Counted from the stretch's first letter, positions 16,457 through 25,631 are shown. The stretch: 64,000 bases of DNA from an uncultured Rhodospira sp. (GCF_937138205.1 NZ_CAKZOT010000112.1:62001-126000), one strand, 5' to 3'. The notes: generated from the letters alone by a model not told the origin. Numbers and translations are program-made.

Positions 16457-17668
16457 ATGGCGAAGGGCGGGACGACCTCCAGCGACTCGTCGACCGAAGG
16501 GTCGGACGCGGCCGTGCCGCCGCGCGCCAACGCCCTGCTGGCAGGCCAGGCCGAGGCAGAGGCCGAGGTGCTGCGCGCCTGGGAGGGCGGGCGCCTGAGT
16601 CATGCCTGGCTGTTGACCGGCCCTCGGGGCATCGGCAAGGCCACGCTGGCGTTCCGCATGGCCCGGTTCATTCTGGCCGGTGGCGCGGTCGAGCCCGCCC
16701 AAACGGCCCCTGATCCCGGCCCCTCCCTGTTCGGGGACCCGCCCGCCCCGCCGGCGGGTCCCTCGGCGCCGTCCGGTGGCTTGGCGATGACCCCGGAGCA
16801 CCCGGTGTTCCGCCGTGTGCGGGCTGGCAGCCACGCCGATCTGCGGGTGATCGAACGTGGTTCTTCGGACGAGAAGCAGGCGCAGCGGGACCTCGACGCC
16901 GGCCGCGAGCCGCGGCGCCGCGACGAGATCGTGGTCGGCGATGTGCGCGATCTCGGCGCCTTTCTGTCGCTGACGCCAGCGGAAGGCGGGTGGCGGGTCG
17001 TCGTGATTGATGCCGCCGACGAGATGAACCGCAACGCCGCCAACGCCGTGCTGAAGGTGTTGGAGGAACCGCCGCCCCGGTCCGTGCTGGTGCTCTTGGC
17101 TCATACACCGGCGCGGCTGCCGGCGACCATCCCGTCGCGCTGCCGCCGGCTGGCGCTGCGTCCATTGCCGCCGCCGGTGATGCGGGAGCTGCTGGCGACC
17201 TACCGGCCCGATCTGGAGGAGTCGGCGCGAGCGACCCTGATCGGCCTGGCGCAAGGCAGCATCGGCCGCGCGCTCGATCTGGCCCGCAAGGGCGGCCTTG
17301 ACCTGTACGGCGATGTGATGGCCCTGGTCGCGCAGGCCCCACGCATGGACGTGGCCAAGTGCCACGCGCTGGGCGACCGGGTGGCGAAGGACGACGCGGC
17401 GTGGCACCTGTTCAGGGACCTGGTGCCAGGGTGGCTGGCGCGCCTCGGCCGGGTGGGCGCGCTCGGCGATCGGCCCGCCGGTGGTGTGGATGAGGGCGAG
17501 CATGCGGTGATGCAACGCCTGAGCCGGGCCGGCGCCCTTGATCGCTGGGTCACCGTGTGGGAAAAGACCAACCACCTGCTGGGTCGGACCGACGCCGTCA
17601 ACCTGGACCGCAAACAGGCGGCCCTGGCCGTGCTGCTGCTGATCGACCGCGCCGCGGCGCGGTCGTAA
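16457..17668 (+). CDS. holB: DNA polymerase III subunit delta'
   Basis: A 403-aa clamp-loader subunit of the AAA+ family. The P-loop region is LTGPRGIGKATLAFRMA (about 53-69), followed later by VVVIDAADEMNRNAANAVLK (the Walker B and sensor 1 region) and the arginine-finger-type segment TIPSRCRRLALRPL. A low-complexity Pro/Gly insert (about 85-115) is longer than in E. coli. ATG 16457 has AAGGGAAAGG directly before it. Position between tmk and metG supports the call. Confidence 0.93.
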   Translation: MAKGGTTSSDSSTEGSDAAVPPRANALLAGQAEAEAEVLRAWEGGRLSHAWLLTGPRGIGKATLAFRMARFILAGGAVEPAQTAPDPGPSLFGDPPAPPAGPSAPSGGLAMTPEHPVFRRVRAGSHADLRVIERGSSDEKQAQRDLDAGREPRRRDEIVVGDVRDLGAFLSLTPAEGGWRVVVIDAADEMNRNAANAVLKVLEEPPPRSVLVLLAHTPARLPATIPSRCRRLALRPLPPPVMRELLATYRPDLEESARATLIGLAQGSIGRALDLARKGGLDLYGDVMALVAQAPRMDVAKCHALGDRVAKDDAAWHLFRDLVPGWLARLGRVGALGDRPAGGVDEGEHAVMQRLSRAGALDRWVTVWEKTNHLLGRTDAVNLDRKQAALAVLLLIDRAAARS

Positions 17669-17717
17669 GGGGTCTGTTGCGGTCCGCCCAAGACCTTCCG
17701 CCTCGGAGCCTGTCCCC

Positions 17718-19274
17718 ATGCCGGGCCGCCCCCCGTACTACATCACGACGCCCATCTACTACGTGAACGACAGCCCACACATCGGGCACGCCTACACGAC
17801 CCTGGCCTGCGACGTCATGGCCCGGTTCAAGCGGCTCGACGGCTATGACGTCAAGTTCCTGACCGGCACCGACGAACATGGCCAGAAGGTCGAAAAATCG
17901 GCCCAGGCCAAGGGGATGGACCCGCAGGCGTTCACCGACATGGTGTCGGGGAACTTCCGCGACCTGGCGGCCGCGTTGAACTTCTCCAACGACGACTTCA
18001 TCCGCACGACCGAGGACCGGCACGTGCGCGCCTGTCAGGCGCTGTGGAAGGTTTTGCTCGACCGCGACGAAATCTACCTGGGCAGCTACGCCGGCTGGTA
18101 CGCGGTGCGCGACGAAGCGTTCTATGGCGAGGACGAGCTGACCACCGGCCCGGACGGCAAGAAGCGGGCGCCCAGCGGCGCCGAGGTGGATTGGGTCGAG
18201 GAGCCCAGCTACTTCTTCCGCCTCTCCAAGTGGGCCGAACCGCTGCTGGATCTGTACGAACGCCGGCCGGATTTCGTGGCGCCAGACAGCCGGCGCAACG
18301 AGGTAATGAGCTTCGTCAAGGGCGGCCTCAACGATCTGTCCGTCTCGCGTACGACGTTCTCCTGGGGCGTGCCCGTGCCCGGAGACGACGCGCACATCAT
18401 GTACGTCTGGCTCGACGCGCTGACCAACTACATCACCGCCGTCGGCTATCCGGAGACGGAGACAGGCGAGTACGCCACCCACTGGCCGGCCGACCTGCAC
18501 ATGGTGGGCAAGGACATCCTGCGCTTCCACGCCGTCTATTGGCCGGCCTTCCTGATGGCCGCCGGGCTGGAGCCGCCGAAGCGCGTGTTCGCACACGGCT
18601 GGTGGACCAACGAGGGGCAGAAGATCTCCAAGTCCCTGGGCAATGTCATCGACCCGTATGATCTCGTGAAGAGCTACGGCCTTGATCAGGTCCGGTATTT
18701 CCTGCTGCGCGAGGTGCCGTTCGGCAACGACGGCGATTTCTCCCACCGGGCCATGGTCAACCGCATGAACGGCGAACTGGCCAACGACCTGGGCAACCTG
18801 GCCCAGCGGGTGCTGTCGATGATCGCCAAGAACTGCGGCGGCGCGGTGCCGGAGCCGGGACCACTGACCGACGAGGACACGGGGCTGCTCGACCAAGCGC
18901 ACAGCTTGCTGGAGACCGTGCGCGGCGCTTTGGACCGGCAAGCCTTCCACGAGGCGCTGGAGGCGCTGTGGGTTGTGGTGCGCGCCGCCAACGCCTACGT
19001 GGACCGGCAAGCGCCGTGGGCGTTGCGCAAGACCGAGCCGGCCCGCATGGCCACCGTGCTGTACGTGCTGGCCGAGACCATTCGCCATGTCGCCATTCTG
19101 ATCCAGCCGGTGGTGCCGGACTCGGCAGCGCGGATGCTGGACCAACTGGGCGTGGCGGCGGAGGCGCGCGACTTCACCGCGCTGGGCGAGGGCGGGGCGC
19201 TGGTGCCCGGCACGCCGCTGCCCAAACCGCAAGGGATCTTCCCGCGCTACGTGGACCCGGAAACCGAGGCCTGA
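17718..19274 (+). CDS. metG: Methionyl-tRNA synthetase
   Basis: A 518-aa class I synthetase. The HIGH motif is exact in SPHIGHAYTT (about 17-26) and the KMSKS motif is KISKS in NEGQKISKSLGN. FLTGTDEHGQKVEKSA and the VWLDALTNY segment are MetRS-specific. The protein ends after the anticodon-binding helical domain, with no C-terminal EMAP-like tRNA-binding domain, which is the compact form usual in alphaproteobacteria. It is followed after 3 bases by tatD. Confidence 0.97.
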   Translation: MPGRPPYYITTPIYYVNDSPHIGHAYTTLACDVMARFKRLDGYDVKFLTGTDEHGQKVEKSAQAKGMDPQAFTDMVSGNFRDLAAALNFSNDDFIRTTEDRHVRACQALWKVLLDRDEIYLGSYAGWYAVRDEAFYGEDELTTGPDGKKRAPSGAEVDWVEEPSYFFRLSKWAEPLLDLYERRPDFVAPDSRRNEVMSFVKGGLNDLSVSRTTFSWGVPVPGDDAHIMYVWLDALTNYITAVGYPETETGEYATHWPADLHMVGKDILRFHAVYWPAFLMAAGLEPPKRVFAHGWWTNEGQKISKSLGNVIDPYDLVKSYGLDQVRYFLLREVPFGNDGDFSHRAMVNRMNGELANDLGNLAQRVLSMIAKNCGGAVPEPGPLTDEDTGLLDQAHSLLETVRGALDRQAFHEALEALWVVVRAANAYVDRQAPWALRKTEPARMATVLYVLAETIRHVAILIQPVVPDSAARMLDQLGVAAEARDFTALGEGGALVPGTPLPKPQGIFPRYVDPETEA

Positions 19275-19277
19275 GCC

Positions 19278-20078
19278 ATGCTGGTGGACAGTCATTGCCA
19301 TCTGGACTTCCCGGATCTCGCCGAGGACCTGGACGAGGTGGTGGCGCGCGCGCGTCAGGCCGGCGTCGGCCACATGCTCACCATCTGCACCCACGTCACC
19401 CGGTTCGAGCGGGTGCTGGCGGTGGCGCGCCGGTTCGAGGATGTGGATTGCACAGTCGGTATCCACCCGCATGAGGCCGGCAACGAACCGGAAACCTCGG
19501 CCGAAGAGTTGATGACACTGGCCCAGGATCCGAAGGTGATCGGCTTCGGCGAGACCGGGCTGGACTTCTTCTACGAGCACAGCCCCCGCGACGCGCAGGA
19601 GCGCAGCTTCCGCGAGCACATCCGCGCGGCGCGCGAAAGCGGGCTACCTGTGATCGTCCACACCCGCGATGCCGATCCGGAGACCATCCGGATTCTGGAG
19701 GAAGAACAGGCCAAAGGGCCGTTCACGGGGCTCATCCATTGCTTTAGCTCAAGCCCGGAACTGGCTGAAAAAGCAGTGGAATTTGGCATGATGGTGTCGA
19801 TCAGCGGCATCGTCACCTTCAAGAAGGCCGAGGCGCTGCGGGAGACCGTCCGCGCCATACCGCTGGACTATCTACTAGTAGAGACCGATGCGCCCTACCT
19901 GGCGCCGGTGCCGAAACGCGGCAAGCGCAACGAGCCGGCCTACACAGCGTACACGGCGGCGACCGTGGCCGAGGTCAAGGGGATCAGCGAGGCCGACCTG
20001 GCGCGAGCCACCACCGACAACTTCTTCCGACTGTTCACCAAGGCGCGCCGGCCGGCCGCCGTGGCGGCGGCGGAATAG
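19278..20078 (+). CDS. tatD: TatD-family metal-dependent hydrolase
   Basis: A 266-aa TIM-barrel hydrolase of the amidohydrolase superfamily. Metal-binding motifs: DSHCHLDF at residues 4-11, GFGETGLDFFY, VIVHTRDADPE and the final VETDAPYLAP. Family members are reported as 3'-5' exonucleases and DNA-repair nucleases. The metG-tatD-MBL order is conserved in related genomes. Codons 199-201 (CTA CTA GTA, for Leu-Leu-Val) are the rarest choices for a genome of this composition and create the palindrome TCTACTAGTAGA at 19871-19882. Confidence 0.93.
   Translation: MLVDSHCHLDFPDLAEDLDEVVARARQAGVGHMLTICTHVTRFERVLAVARRFEDVDCTVGIHPHEAGNEPETSAEELMTLAQDPKVIGFGETGLDFFYEHSPRDAQERSFREHIRAARESGLPVIVHTRDADPETIRILEEEQAKGPFTGLIHCFSSSPELAEKAVEFGMMVSISGIVTFKKAEALRETVRAIPLDYLLVETDAPYLAPVPKRGKRNEPAYTAYTAATVAEVKGISEADLARATTDNFFRLFTKARRPAAVAAAE
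19871..19882. repeat. 12-bp palindrome TCTACTAGTAGA, copy 1 (inside tatD)
   Basis: A perfect 12-base palindrome lying in the conserved DYLLVETDA part of tatD. It requires CTA-CTA-GTA codons where CTG-CTG-GTG would be expected. Exact copies occur at 20896 and 33988, and the half TCTACTAG occurs on the minus strand at 54896-54903. Confidence 0.75.
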
Positions 20079-20086
20079 CTTAGGCC

Positions 20087-20884
20087 GTGGCCGCTCTTCG
20101 CGCGACCATCCTGGGCTGCGGTGCCGCGCCGGGTGTTCCCAGCATTGCCAACGGTTGGGGTCGGTGTAACCCGGCCAATCCGCGCAACCGGCGCCGCCGG
20201 GCCTCGATCCTGGTGCAGTCGATGGGGCAGGGCGCGCCACCGCCGGTGCTGGTGGACACGACGCCCGACCTGCGGGAACAGCTCCTGGACGCGGGCGCGG
20301 CGGCCCTGTCGGCGGTGCTCTATACCCACGCGCACGCCGATCACCTCCATGGGCTCGACGACCTGCGGGAGGTCAACCGGGTTCTGCGCGGCCCCCTGGA
20401 TATCCATGCCGATGCCGACACGCTGCGTGTGATCGCCGACCGCTTTCCGTATGTCCTGACATCGCAGCCGGAGGGTGTGCGGTGGATTTTCAAGCCGTTG
20501 CTGGTACCGCACACCGTCGATGGGCCGTTCGAAGCCGGCGGCATGAGCGTTGTGCCGTTCGTTCAGGACCACAAGGTCATGTCGACGCTCGGTTTTCGGT
20601 TCGACAACGGGCTCGCTTACAGCACCGACGTCGTGACCCTGGACGAGGCCGCTTTTAAGGCGTTGTCGGGGATCGACACATGGATTGTCGGCTGCATCAG
20701 CTGGGAGGCGCATCCGACCCACGCGCACGTCGCCCAGGTGATGGCTTGGGCCGACCGCATCCAGCCGCGACGCGTGGTTCTAACCCACCTGGGCCTGGGT
20801 TTGGATTACGAGACGCTGCGGCGGGAACTGCCGGCCGACGCCGAGCCCGCTTATGACGGCATGGTCCTGGACGTGCCGGGGTAA
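20087..20884 (+). CDS. MBL-fold metallo-hydrolase (PhnP-like)
   Basis: A 265-aa metallo-beta-lactamase-fold protein. The metal motif HxHxDH is exact in YTHAHADHLHGLDDLR (about 80-95), and later ligands are seen in SVVPFVQDHK, AYSTDVVTL and the final LTHLGLGLDY. This branch includes PhnP (2',3'-cyclic phosphodiesterase) and related hydrolases; most TatD-linked members are uncharacterised, so the substrate is open. GTG start at 20087, 8 bases after the tatD stop. It sits just before the phosphonate region but belongs by synteny to the metG-tatD unit. Confidence 0.85.
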   Translation: MAALRATILGCGAAPGVPSIANGWGRCNPANPRNRRRRASILVQSMGQGAPPPVLVDTTPDLREQLLDAGAAALSAVLYTHAHADHLHGLDDLREVNRVLRGPLDIHADADTLRVIADRFPYVLTSQPEGVRWIFKPLLVPHTVDGPFEAGGMSVVPFVQDHKVMSTLGFRFDNGLAYSTDVVTLDEAAFKALSGIDTWIVGCISWEAHPTHAHVAQVMAWADRIQPRRVVLTHLGLGLDYETLRRELPADAEPAYDGMVLDVPG

Positions 20885-20895
20885 CGAGGCTCCAA

Positions 20896-20907
20896 TCTAC
20901 TAGTAGA
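20896..20907. repeat. 12-bp palindrome TCTACTAGTAGA, copy 2 (intergenic)
   Basis: It lies 12 bases after the MBL hydrolase stop, in the gap between convergent genes, and is a 14-bp palindrome when the flanking A and T are included. A second, AT-rich inverted repeat, CATAAT-ATAC-ATTATG, follows at 20954-20969 in the same gap. Confidence 0.75.
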
Positions 20908-21022
20908 TATCCGGGGCAATCTCATTGCCGTCGTTTTCCATCGCTTTACTATTCATAATATACATTATGCGACAAGTAGCCACGCGGCTGTCGCCCAACC
21001 CCTTGATATCCCACTAAGATGA

Positions 21023-21928
21023 TCACGATGCCCTTGGCGGCAACGGCGGCCCGTCCCCGTCGCGCATCCCTTCGGCCACGGCGATGAAGTCGCGGATCAA
21101 CCCGAGCGACCGGCGGCTGTGCAGCCAGACGACGGCCTCCTCCGCGAAACCATCACAATCAAACACCGGCACCACGCGAAAGCGCGTGTCCGGCGGCACG
21201 TCATGCTCAAGCACGAACGCCACCCCAAGATGGTTGGCCACCGCCTCGTGAACGGCTTCGCGTGTTTCCAGCCGCAGGACGGGTCTCGGCCGCAGGCCAT
21301 GCATGGCCAAGGCCTGATCGGCGACCTTCTCCGTCATGGACAGGCCCAGGCGCATGATCAGCGGTTCGGCGACGACGTCGTTCACGGACACGGACTCGTG
21401 TTTGGAGAACGGATGGTCCGCCGGCACGAGCGCGGCCAGCCGATGGCGCCGGTAGACGATGTGATCAAGGCGGTCGTCGGCGCGAAACATCGGGGTCAGC
21501 GCGATGTCCGCTTCCCGGTCCAGAAGGCGCCGCAGGGCGTCCCCTGTGCTTCCCACCGCGACATCAAGCTCCACCTCCGGGTGCCGGCGCGAGAACGCGG
21601 CCACAACAGGCATGAAAACCTGTGGCGAGGCCGTGGCGATCCGCAGGACCTGAGGGACGACGTCCTCCCCTCCCCCCAGCAGCACGCCTGCGGCTTCTTC
21701 AAGATCATCGAGGTTCTGGGTGATACGGAACAGGCGCCGACCCAGGGCCGTCAACTGCACGCCGCTGGCCGTGCGCTCGAACAGGACCACATCGTGGTCC
21801 ACCTCAAGGCGGCGGATCTGCGCGGTGATGGCGGGCTGGCTGACGGCGAGGCGCTGCGCGGCCCGGGTGAAACTGCCGGCCCGCGCGACGGCATTGAAGG
21901 CCTTGAGTTGTCCGAACGTGGCAACCAA
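21023..21928 (-). CDS. LysR-family regulator, probably of 2-aminoethylphosphonate use
   Basis: A 301-aa LysR-type regulator: winged helix-turn-helix at residues 1-65 (FNAVARAGSFTRAAQRLAVSQPAIT) and an effector-binding domain from about 90. It is divergent from phnX across 325 bases, and its sequence resembles regulators named for aminoethylphosphonate catabolism, so it likely activates phnX and the FAD oxidoreductase gene on sensing a phosphonate. The only plausible start is a TTG at 21928 preceded by GATAGG; no ATG lies in frame near it. Candidate operators are at 22028-22048 and 22064-22077. Confidence 0.85.
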   Translation of the reverse strand: MVATFGQLKAFNAVARAGSFTRAAQRLAVSQPAITAQIRRLEVDHDVVLFERTASGVQLTALGRRLFRITQNLDDLEEAAGVLLGGGEDVVPQVLRIATASPQVFMPVVAAFSRRHPEVELDVAVGSTGDALRRLLDREADIALTPMFRADDRLDHIVYRRHRLAALVPADHPFSKHESVSVNDVVAEPLIMRLGLSMTEKVADQALAMHGLRPRPVLRLETREAVHEAVANHLGVAFVLEHDVPPDTRFRVVPVFDCDGFAEEAVVWLHSRRSLGLIRDFIAVAEGMRDGDGPPLPPRAS

Positions 21929-22253
21929 TGTCGGACCTATCAGAGTTTCTTGGGGGAGGCTTCGGGAGACGGGAGCGATCAGCCAAACCGTTGATCGGTC
22001 GGCACAATTATGCTCACACGCTCATTATAACAAATTATTATTTTGTTACACAGAACTATAACCTTTCGTTCGCGAAACTGTGATTTGATCTCGAGGCGAG
22101 CTCGAACAAGGGTGTCCCCCCACCGCGCTCGGCGGAAAACCCACGGCCGGCCGCCTCGCGTGTCTTGTTCTGACGCGAGCCACCGTATATCCGGGGGTAA
22201 CACGACCGAGCCGCCTCATCCACCCGTGTCAGAGTTCAGGAGTCGCACGCGGC
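21929..22253. promoter_or_regulatory. Divergent lysR-phnX control region (325 bases)
   Basis: The AT-rich core (22005-22080) is unlike the surrounding sequence. It holds a perfect inverted repeat TAACAAA-N7-TTTGTTA at 22028-22048, close to the T-N11-A form of LysR sites, and a second, TTTCG-TTCG-CGAAA, at 22064-22077. The rest of the gap, up to the AGGAG at 22238-22242 that serves phnX, shows no gene. Confidence 0.6.
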
Positions 22254-23093
22254 ATGTCCGCTTCCTTTGTGTATCGTCGCAGCTACCGTGGGCCTGTTCT
22301 GGCCTGTGTGTTCGACTGGGCCGGCACCATGACCGATCATGGCAGCCTGGCTCCCACCGGCGCGTTCCAGGCCGCCTTCGCCGCGTTCGGCGTCGCCATC
22401 ACCGAGGCCGAGGCGCGAGGCCCCATGGGTCGCGCCAAGCTGGACCATGTGCGCGATATCGGCGCCATGCCGGCGGTGGCCGACCGGTGGCAAAAGGCGC
22501 ACGGCACGCCTTTCACCGAGCAGGACGCCCAGGAGGTCTATCGTGATTTCCTGCCGCGCCAGATCGAGGTGGCGGCGGCCCACGCCGACCTTGTGCCGGG
22601 CGTCGTGGAGACGGTCGCGGCGTTGCGGGCGCGGGAGATCGGCATCGGATCGACCACCGGCTACACACGCGAGATCATGGCGGCGATCCTGCCCTGCGCC
22701 GCCGCCCAGGGGTACGCGCCCGACGTGACCGTCTGCGCCGACGACATCACCGGCAAGGGCCGGCCGGCCCCGGGGATGCTGTTCCAGGCCATGATGACGT
22801 TGGATGCCTGGCCCCCCGCCGCCGTGGTCAAGATCGGCGATACCGTGGCCGATATCGAGGAAGGCCTGAACGCCGGCACCTGGACCGTCGCCGTGACCGA
22901 CACGGGCAGCGAGATGGGACTGTCCCTCGCCGATTTCGAGGCCCTGCGTCCCGAAGAGCAGGCGGCGCGGCGACTCGCGGCCGCCGATCGGCTGACGCGA
23001 GCCGGGGCCCACTTCACAATTCCGGGCGTGGCCGACCTGCTGCCGGTGATCGACGCCATCGAGGCCCACCTGTCGCGCGGGGAGCAGCCATGA
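22254..23093 (+). CDS. phnX: Phosphonoacetaldehyde hydrolase (phosphonatase)
   Basis: A 279-aa HAD-superfamily enzyme splitting phosphonoacetaldehyde into acetaldehyde and phosphate. The nucleophile Asp21 lies in VFDWAGTMTD (the DWAGT form peculiar to phosphonatases, in place of DxD), and the Schiff-base lysine is Lys62 in GPMGRAKLDHVR. Later HAD motifs are GSTTGYTREI and KIGDTVADIEEG. Both specific residues being present makes the call secure. ATG 22254 follows AGGAG by 11 bases. Its stop overlaps the start of the FAD oxidoreductase gene as ATGA. No phnW transaminase, the usual supplier of its substrate, is in the window. Confidence 0.95.
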   Translation: MSASFVYRRSYRGPVLACVFDWAGTMTDHGSLAPTGAFQAAFAAFGVAITEAEARGPMGRAKLDHVRDIGAMPAVADRWQKAHGTPFTEQDAQEVYRDFLPRQIEVAAAHADLVPGVVETVAALRAREIGIGSTTGYTREIMAAILPCAAAQGYAPDVTVCADDITGKGRPAPGMLFQAMMTLDAWPPAAVVKIGDTVADIEEGLNAGTWTVAVTDTGSEMGLSLADFEALRPEEQAARRLAAADRLTRAGAHFTIPGVADLLPVIDAIEAHLSRGEQP

Positions 23094-24331
23094 GCCCGAC
23101 CGCCCTGCCCGCCTCCGCCGATGTCGTGGTCGTCGGTGGCGGCATCTGGGGTGCCGCGACGGCCGAGGCGCTGCGGCGCCACCACGGCGCCGACGTCGTG
23201 GTACTGGAGCGCGGCAGCCTGTCCGCCGCCACCACCAGCCACGGCGCCGCCCTGATGCCGCGCGCCCGTTCCTCCGCCACGCTGCGGGTCATGGTGCGCG
23301 AGACCTACGCGGCCATCGCGCACCTCGAATCCGCCCTCGACGAGGATCTCCAGCTTCACCGGGTCGGCGCGTTGCATGTGGCCTCATCGGAGGCCACCCG
23401 CGCCGCCCTTCAAGCGCAGGTGGACGCCGCCCATGCCGAAGGGGACCGCGCCGACTGGCTGACGGCGGACACGGTGCGCGCCAAGGTGCCGTGGATGACG
23501 GCCGATCCGGACTGGCGGTACGCCTTCTTCCCCGACGACGGGTTCATCGATCCGTACAGGCTGGGGACCGCCTACGCCCGCGCCGCCAAGCAGGCCGGCG
23601 CCGCCATTCACCAGGGGGTCGCGGTCACCGGCCTGACCCTGAATGGCCACCGCGTCACCGGTGTCGAAACCACGGCCGGGCGCATCGCCTGCGGCGTTGT
23701 GGTGTGCGCCGCCGGCCCGTGGTCGGCGCTGGTGGGGCAGTGGGCCGGCGCGTCTCTTCCCCTTGCGCCGGTGCGCAGCCACTACTGGATCACCGCGCCG
23801 GACGAACAGCGGTTCCCGCGCGATCAGGTGATGGTGTTCATTCCGGACGGCCGGTTCTACTCGCGTCCGGAGGTGGGCGGCCTGTTGTACGGCTTCCGCG
23901 ACCGCGTGTGCGTGGCCGCCGATCCCCGCGTCTACCCGGCCGACCCGGCCGGGTTCGCTTTTGGACACGATGACCACGGTTGGGAGTCGCTGCACGAGGC
24001 GTTGCAGGCGTTCCGGCCCTATTGGGATGGGCTGGGCGACGTTCCGGTGGCGCACTACATCTCGGCGGCGTCCGGATACACCCCGGACGGCCAGTTCGTC
24101 ATCGGCGCCTGGCCCGGCGTCGACGGCTTTGTCGCGGCCACCGGGTGTTCCGGCGCCGGCATTGCCGCCAGTGGCGGCGTCGGACGCGCGGCGGCCGCCC
24201 TGGCCGCTGGCGCGCCCGCGCCATGGGACCTGTCGGCGTTCCGCCCGGATCGGTTCGGCCCCGTTGATCCGGTCGACCCGGCGTTCCTTCAGCGGTGCGC
24301 CGATGCCCGCGCCAACAAGCGTGCCGGTTGA
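23090..24331 (+). CDS. FAD-dependent oxidoreductase (DAO family), phosphonate-linked
   Basis: A 413-aa flavoprotein of the D-amino-acid-oxidase superfamily. The dinucleotide-binding motif VVVVGGGIWGAATAEALRR is at residues 9-27, with a second FAD-contact region VVCAAGPWSALVG and the C-terminal GFVAATGCSGAGIA segment. It overlaps phnX by 4 bases, so the two are co-translated. Family members next to phosphonatases have been proposed to oxidise the C-N bond of 2-aminoethylphosphonate or its N-methyl form, giving phosphonoacetaldehyde. That role is inferred from position here; a sarcosine- or glycine-oxidase-type activity on another amine is the alternative. Confidence 0.82.
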   Translation: MSPTALPASADVVVVGGGIWGAATAEALRRHHGADVVVLERGSLSAATTSHGAALMPRARSSATLRVMVRETYAAIAHLESALDEDLQLHRVGALHVASSEATRAALQAQVDAAHAEGDRADWLTADTVRAKVPWMTADPDWRYAFFPDDGFIDPYRLGTAYARAAKQAGAAIHQGVAVTGLTLNGHRVTGVETTAGRIACGVVVCAAGPWSALVGQWAGASLPLAPVRSHYWITAPDEQRFPRDQVMVFIPDGRFYSRPEVGGLLYGFRDRVCVAADPRVYPADPAGFAFGHDDHGWESLHEALQAFRPYWDGLGDVPVAHYISAASGYTPDGQFVIGAWPGVDGFVAATGCSGAGIAASGGVGRAAAALAAGAPAPWDLSAFRPDRFGPVDPVDPAFLQRCADARANKRAG

Positions 24332-24419
24332 CTCCCCCTCGCCCGCCTGTTCCCTTGACACTGACGTCGTGGGGGCGCGTGGGGGCGCGCGGACCCGGTG
24401 AGAGGGAGCGAGGCGCATT

Positions 24420-25631
24420 GTGATCGGTCTGCTGGGCGATAGCCTGTCGCGATACGGAAGCCTGCTCGGCGCGGCCATCCGCCCGCCGCCGGGCCGGCGG
24501 CGGCCGTCGGCACGTCGGCTGTTGGTCATGGTCGGGTTCGTGCCGCTGTTCACGGCGGCGCAGTTTGTTCACTGGGTGTGTTTGCTGCTGGACGAGATCC
24601 TGTTTCCGGCCTACCGGCGCGTGCCGGTGCGGGAGCCCCTGTTCGTGGTGGGCGTTCCACGGAGCGGCACCACGCTGATGCACCGAGTGCTGGCCCGTGA
24701 CCCCAACCTGACGACGTTCAGCACCTGGGAATGCCTGGTGGCGCCCTCGGTCACACAGCGCAAGCTCGTGCGCGGCCTGATCCGCCTTGACGCGGCGATC
24801 GGACGGCCGCTGGCGCGCCTGTTGTCGCTGATCGAAACCCGCGTCTTCGGCGGACTCGACGATGTGCACCCCATGGACCTTTCGGCGCCGGAGGAAGACT
24901 ACCTGGCCCTTCTGCCGGTCATGGCCTGCTTCGTGCTGGTGATCCCCTTCCCCACCGCCGAACCGCTCTGGGGCATGGCGACGGTGGACCGTGACATGCC
25001 GGCCGGCCGCAAGCACCGCCTGATGGCGTTCTACCGCCGTTTGCTGCAGCGGCACCTGTACGTGCACGGCCCGGATAAGCGCCTGCTGTCGAAGAACGCG
25101 GCCTTCGCCGGCATGGTCGGTGCCCTGCGCGAGACCTTTCCAGACGCCCGGTTCGTGCGTTGTCACCGCGATCCCCAAGCCGTCGTGCCGTCGCAGTTGT
25201 CGGCGATCCAGGGCGGCGTGTCCCTGTTCGACAGCGATCCGGCGAACCGTGTCTTCACCGCGCGCATGACCGACGTGCTGCGATCCTACTACGACAACCT
25301 GGATCGGCACTTGCCCCGAGCGGGCGGTGACCGGCACGTCGTGCTTGACATGGCGCGGTTCAAGAGCGACTTGGCGGCCACGGTTCGCGAGGTATACTCG
25401 ACGCTCGGGCTGCCGCTGGCGGCAGCGTTCGCCGACAGCCTTGAGGACGAGGCGCGCGCGGCCCGGGTCTATCGTTCGCGCCACCGCTATGCGGCCCAGG
25501 ACTTCGGCCTCGATGAGACGGCCATTGCGGCCCAGTTCGCCCCGGTCCAGGATCGGAGAGGGACGCACGGCCACGCTTCCGCTGCCAAGCCCATTGCACC
25601 GCCCGTACCCGCCGGACAGCAGGGGCCATGA
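24420..25631 (+). CDS. PAPS-type sulfotransferase family protein
   Basis: A 403-aa protein. A hydrophobic segment (about 35-65) precedes the 5'-phosphosulfate loop VGVPRSGTTLMHRVLAR (about 77-93), and the 3'-phosphate-binding segment appears as FVRCHRDPQAVVPSQ (about 242-256). It should transfer sulfate from PAPS to a hydroxyl of a lipid or carbohydrate, probably at the inner face of the membrane. The GTG start at 24420 has GAGGGAGCGAGG upstream. The stop overlaps the glycosyltransferase ATG (ATGA), which in turn overlaps the deacetylase start. The acceptor is unknown. Confidence 0.85.
   Translation: MIGLLGDSLSRYGSLLGAAIRPPPGRRRPSARRLLVMVGFVPLFTAAQFVHWVCLLLDEILFPAYRRVPVREPLFVVGVPRSGTTLMHRVLARDPNLTTFSTWECLVAPSVTQRKLVRGLIRLDAAIGRPLARLLSLIETRVFGGLDDVHPMDLSAPEEDYLALLPVMACFVLVIPFPTAEPLWGMATVDRDMPAGRKHRLMAFYRRLLQRHLYVHGPDKRLLSKNAAFAGMVGALRETFPDARFVRCHRDPQAVVPSQLSAIQGGVSLFDSDPANRVFTARMTDVLRSYYDNLDRHLPRAGGDRHVVLDMARFKSDLAATVREVYSTLGLPLAAAFADSLEDEARAARVYRSRHRYAAQDFGLDETAIAAQFAPVQDRRGTHGHASAAKPIAPPVPAGQQGP

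Noticed and set aside
14960-17719. Long minus-strand open frame (919 codons) opposite the carboxypeptidase, tmk and holB genes
   Set aside because: It spans three well-supported plus-strand genes and has no recognisable motif; GC-rich antisense artefact.
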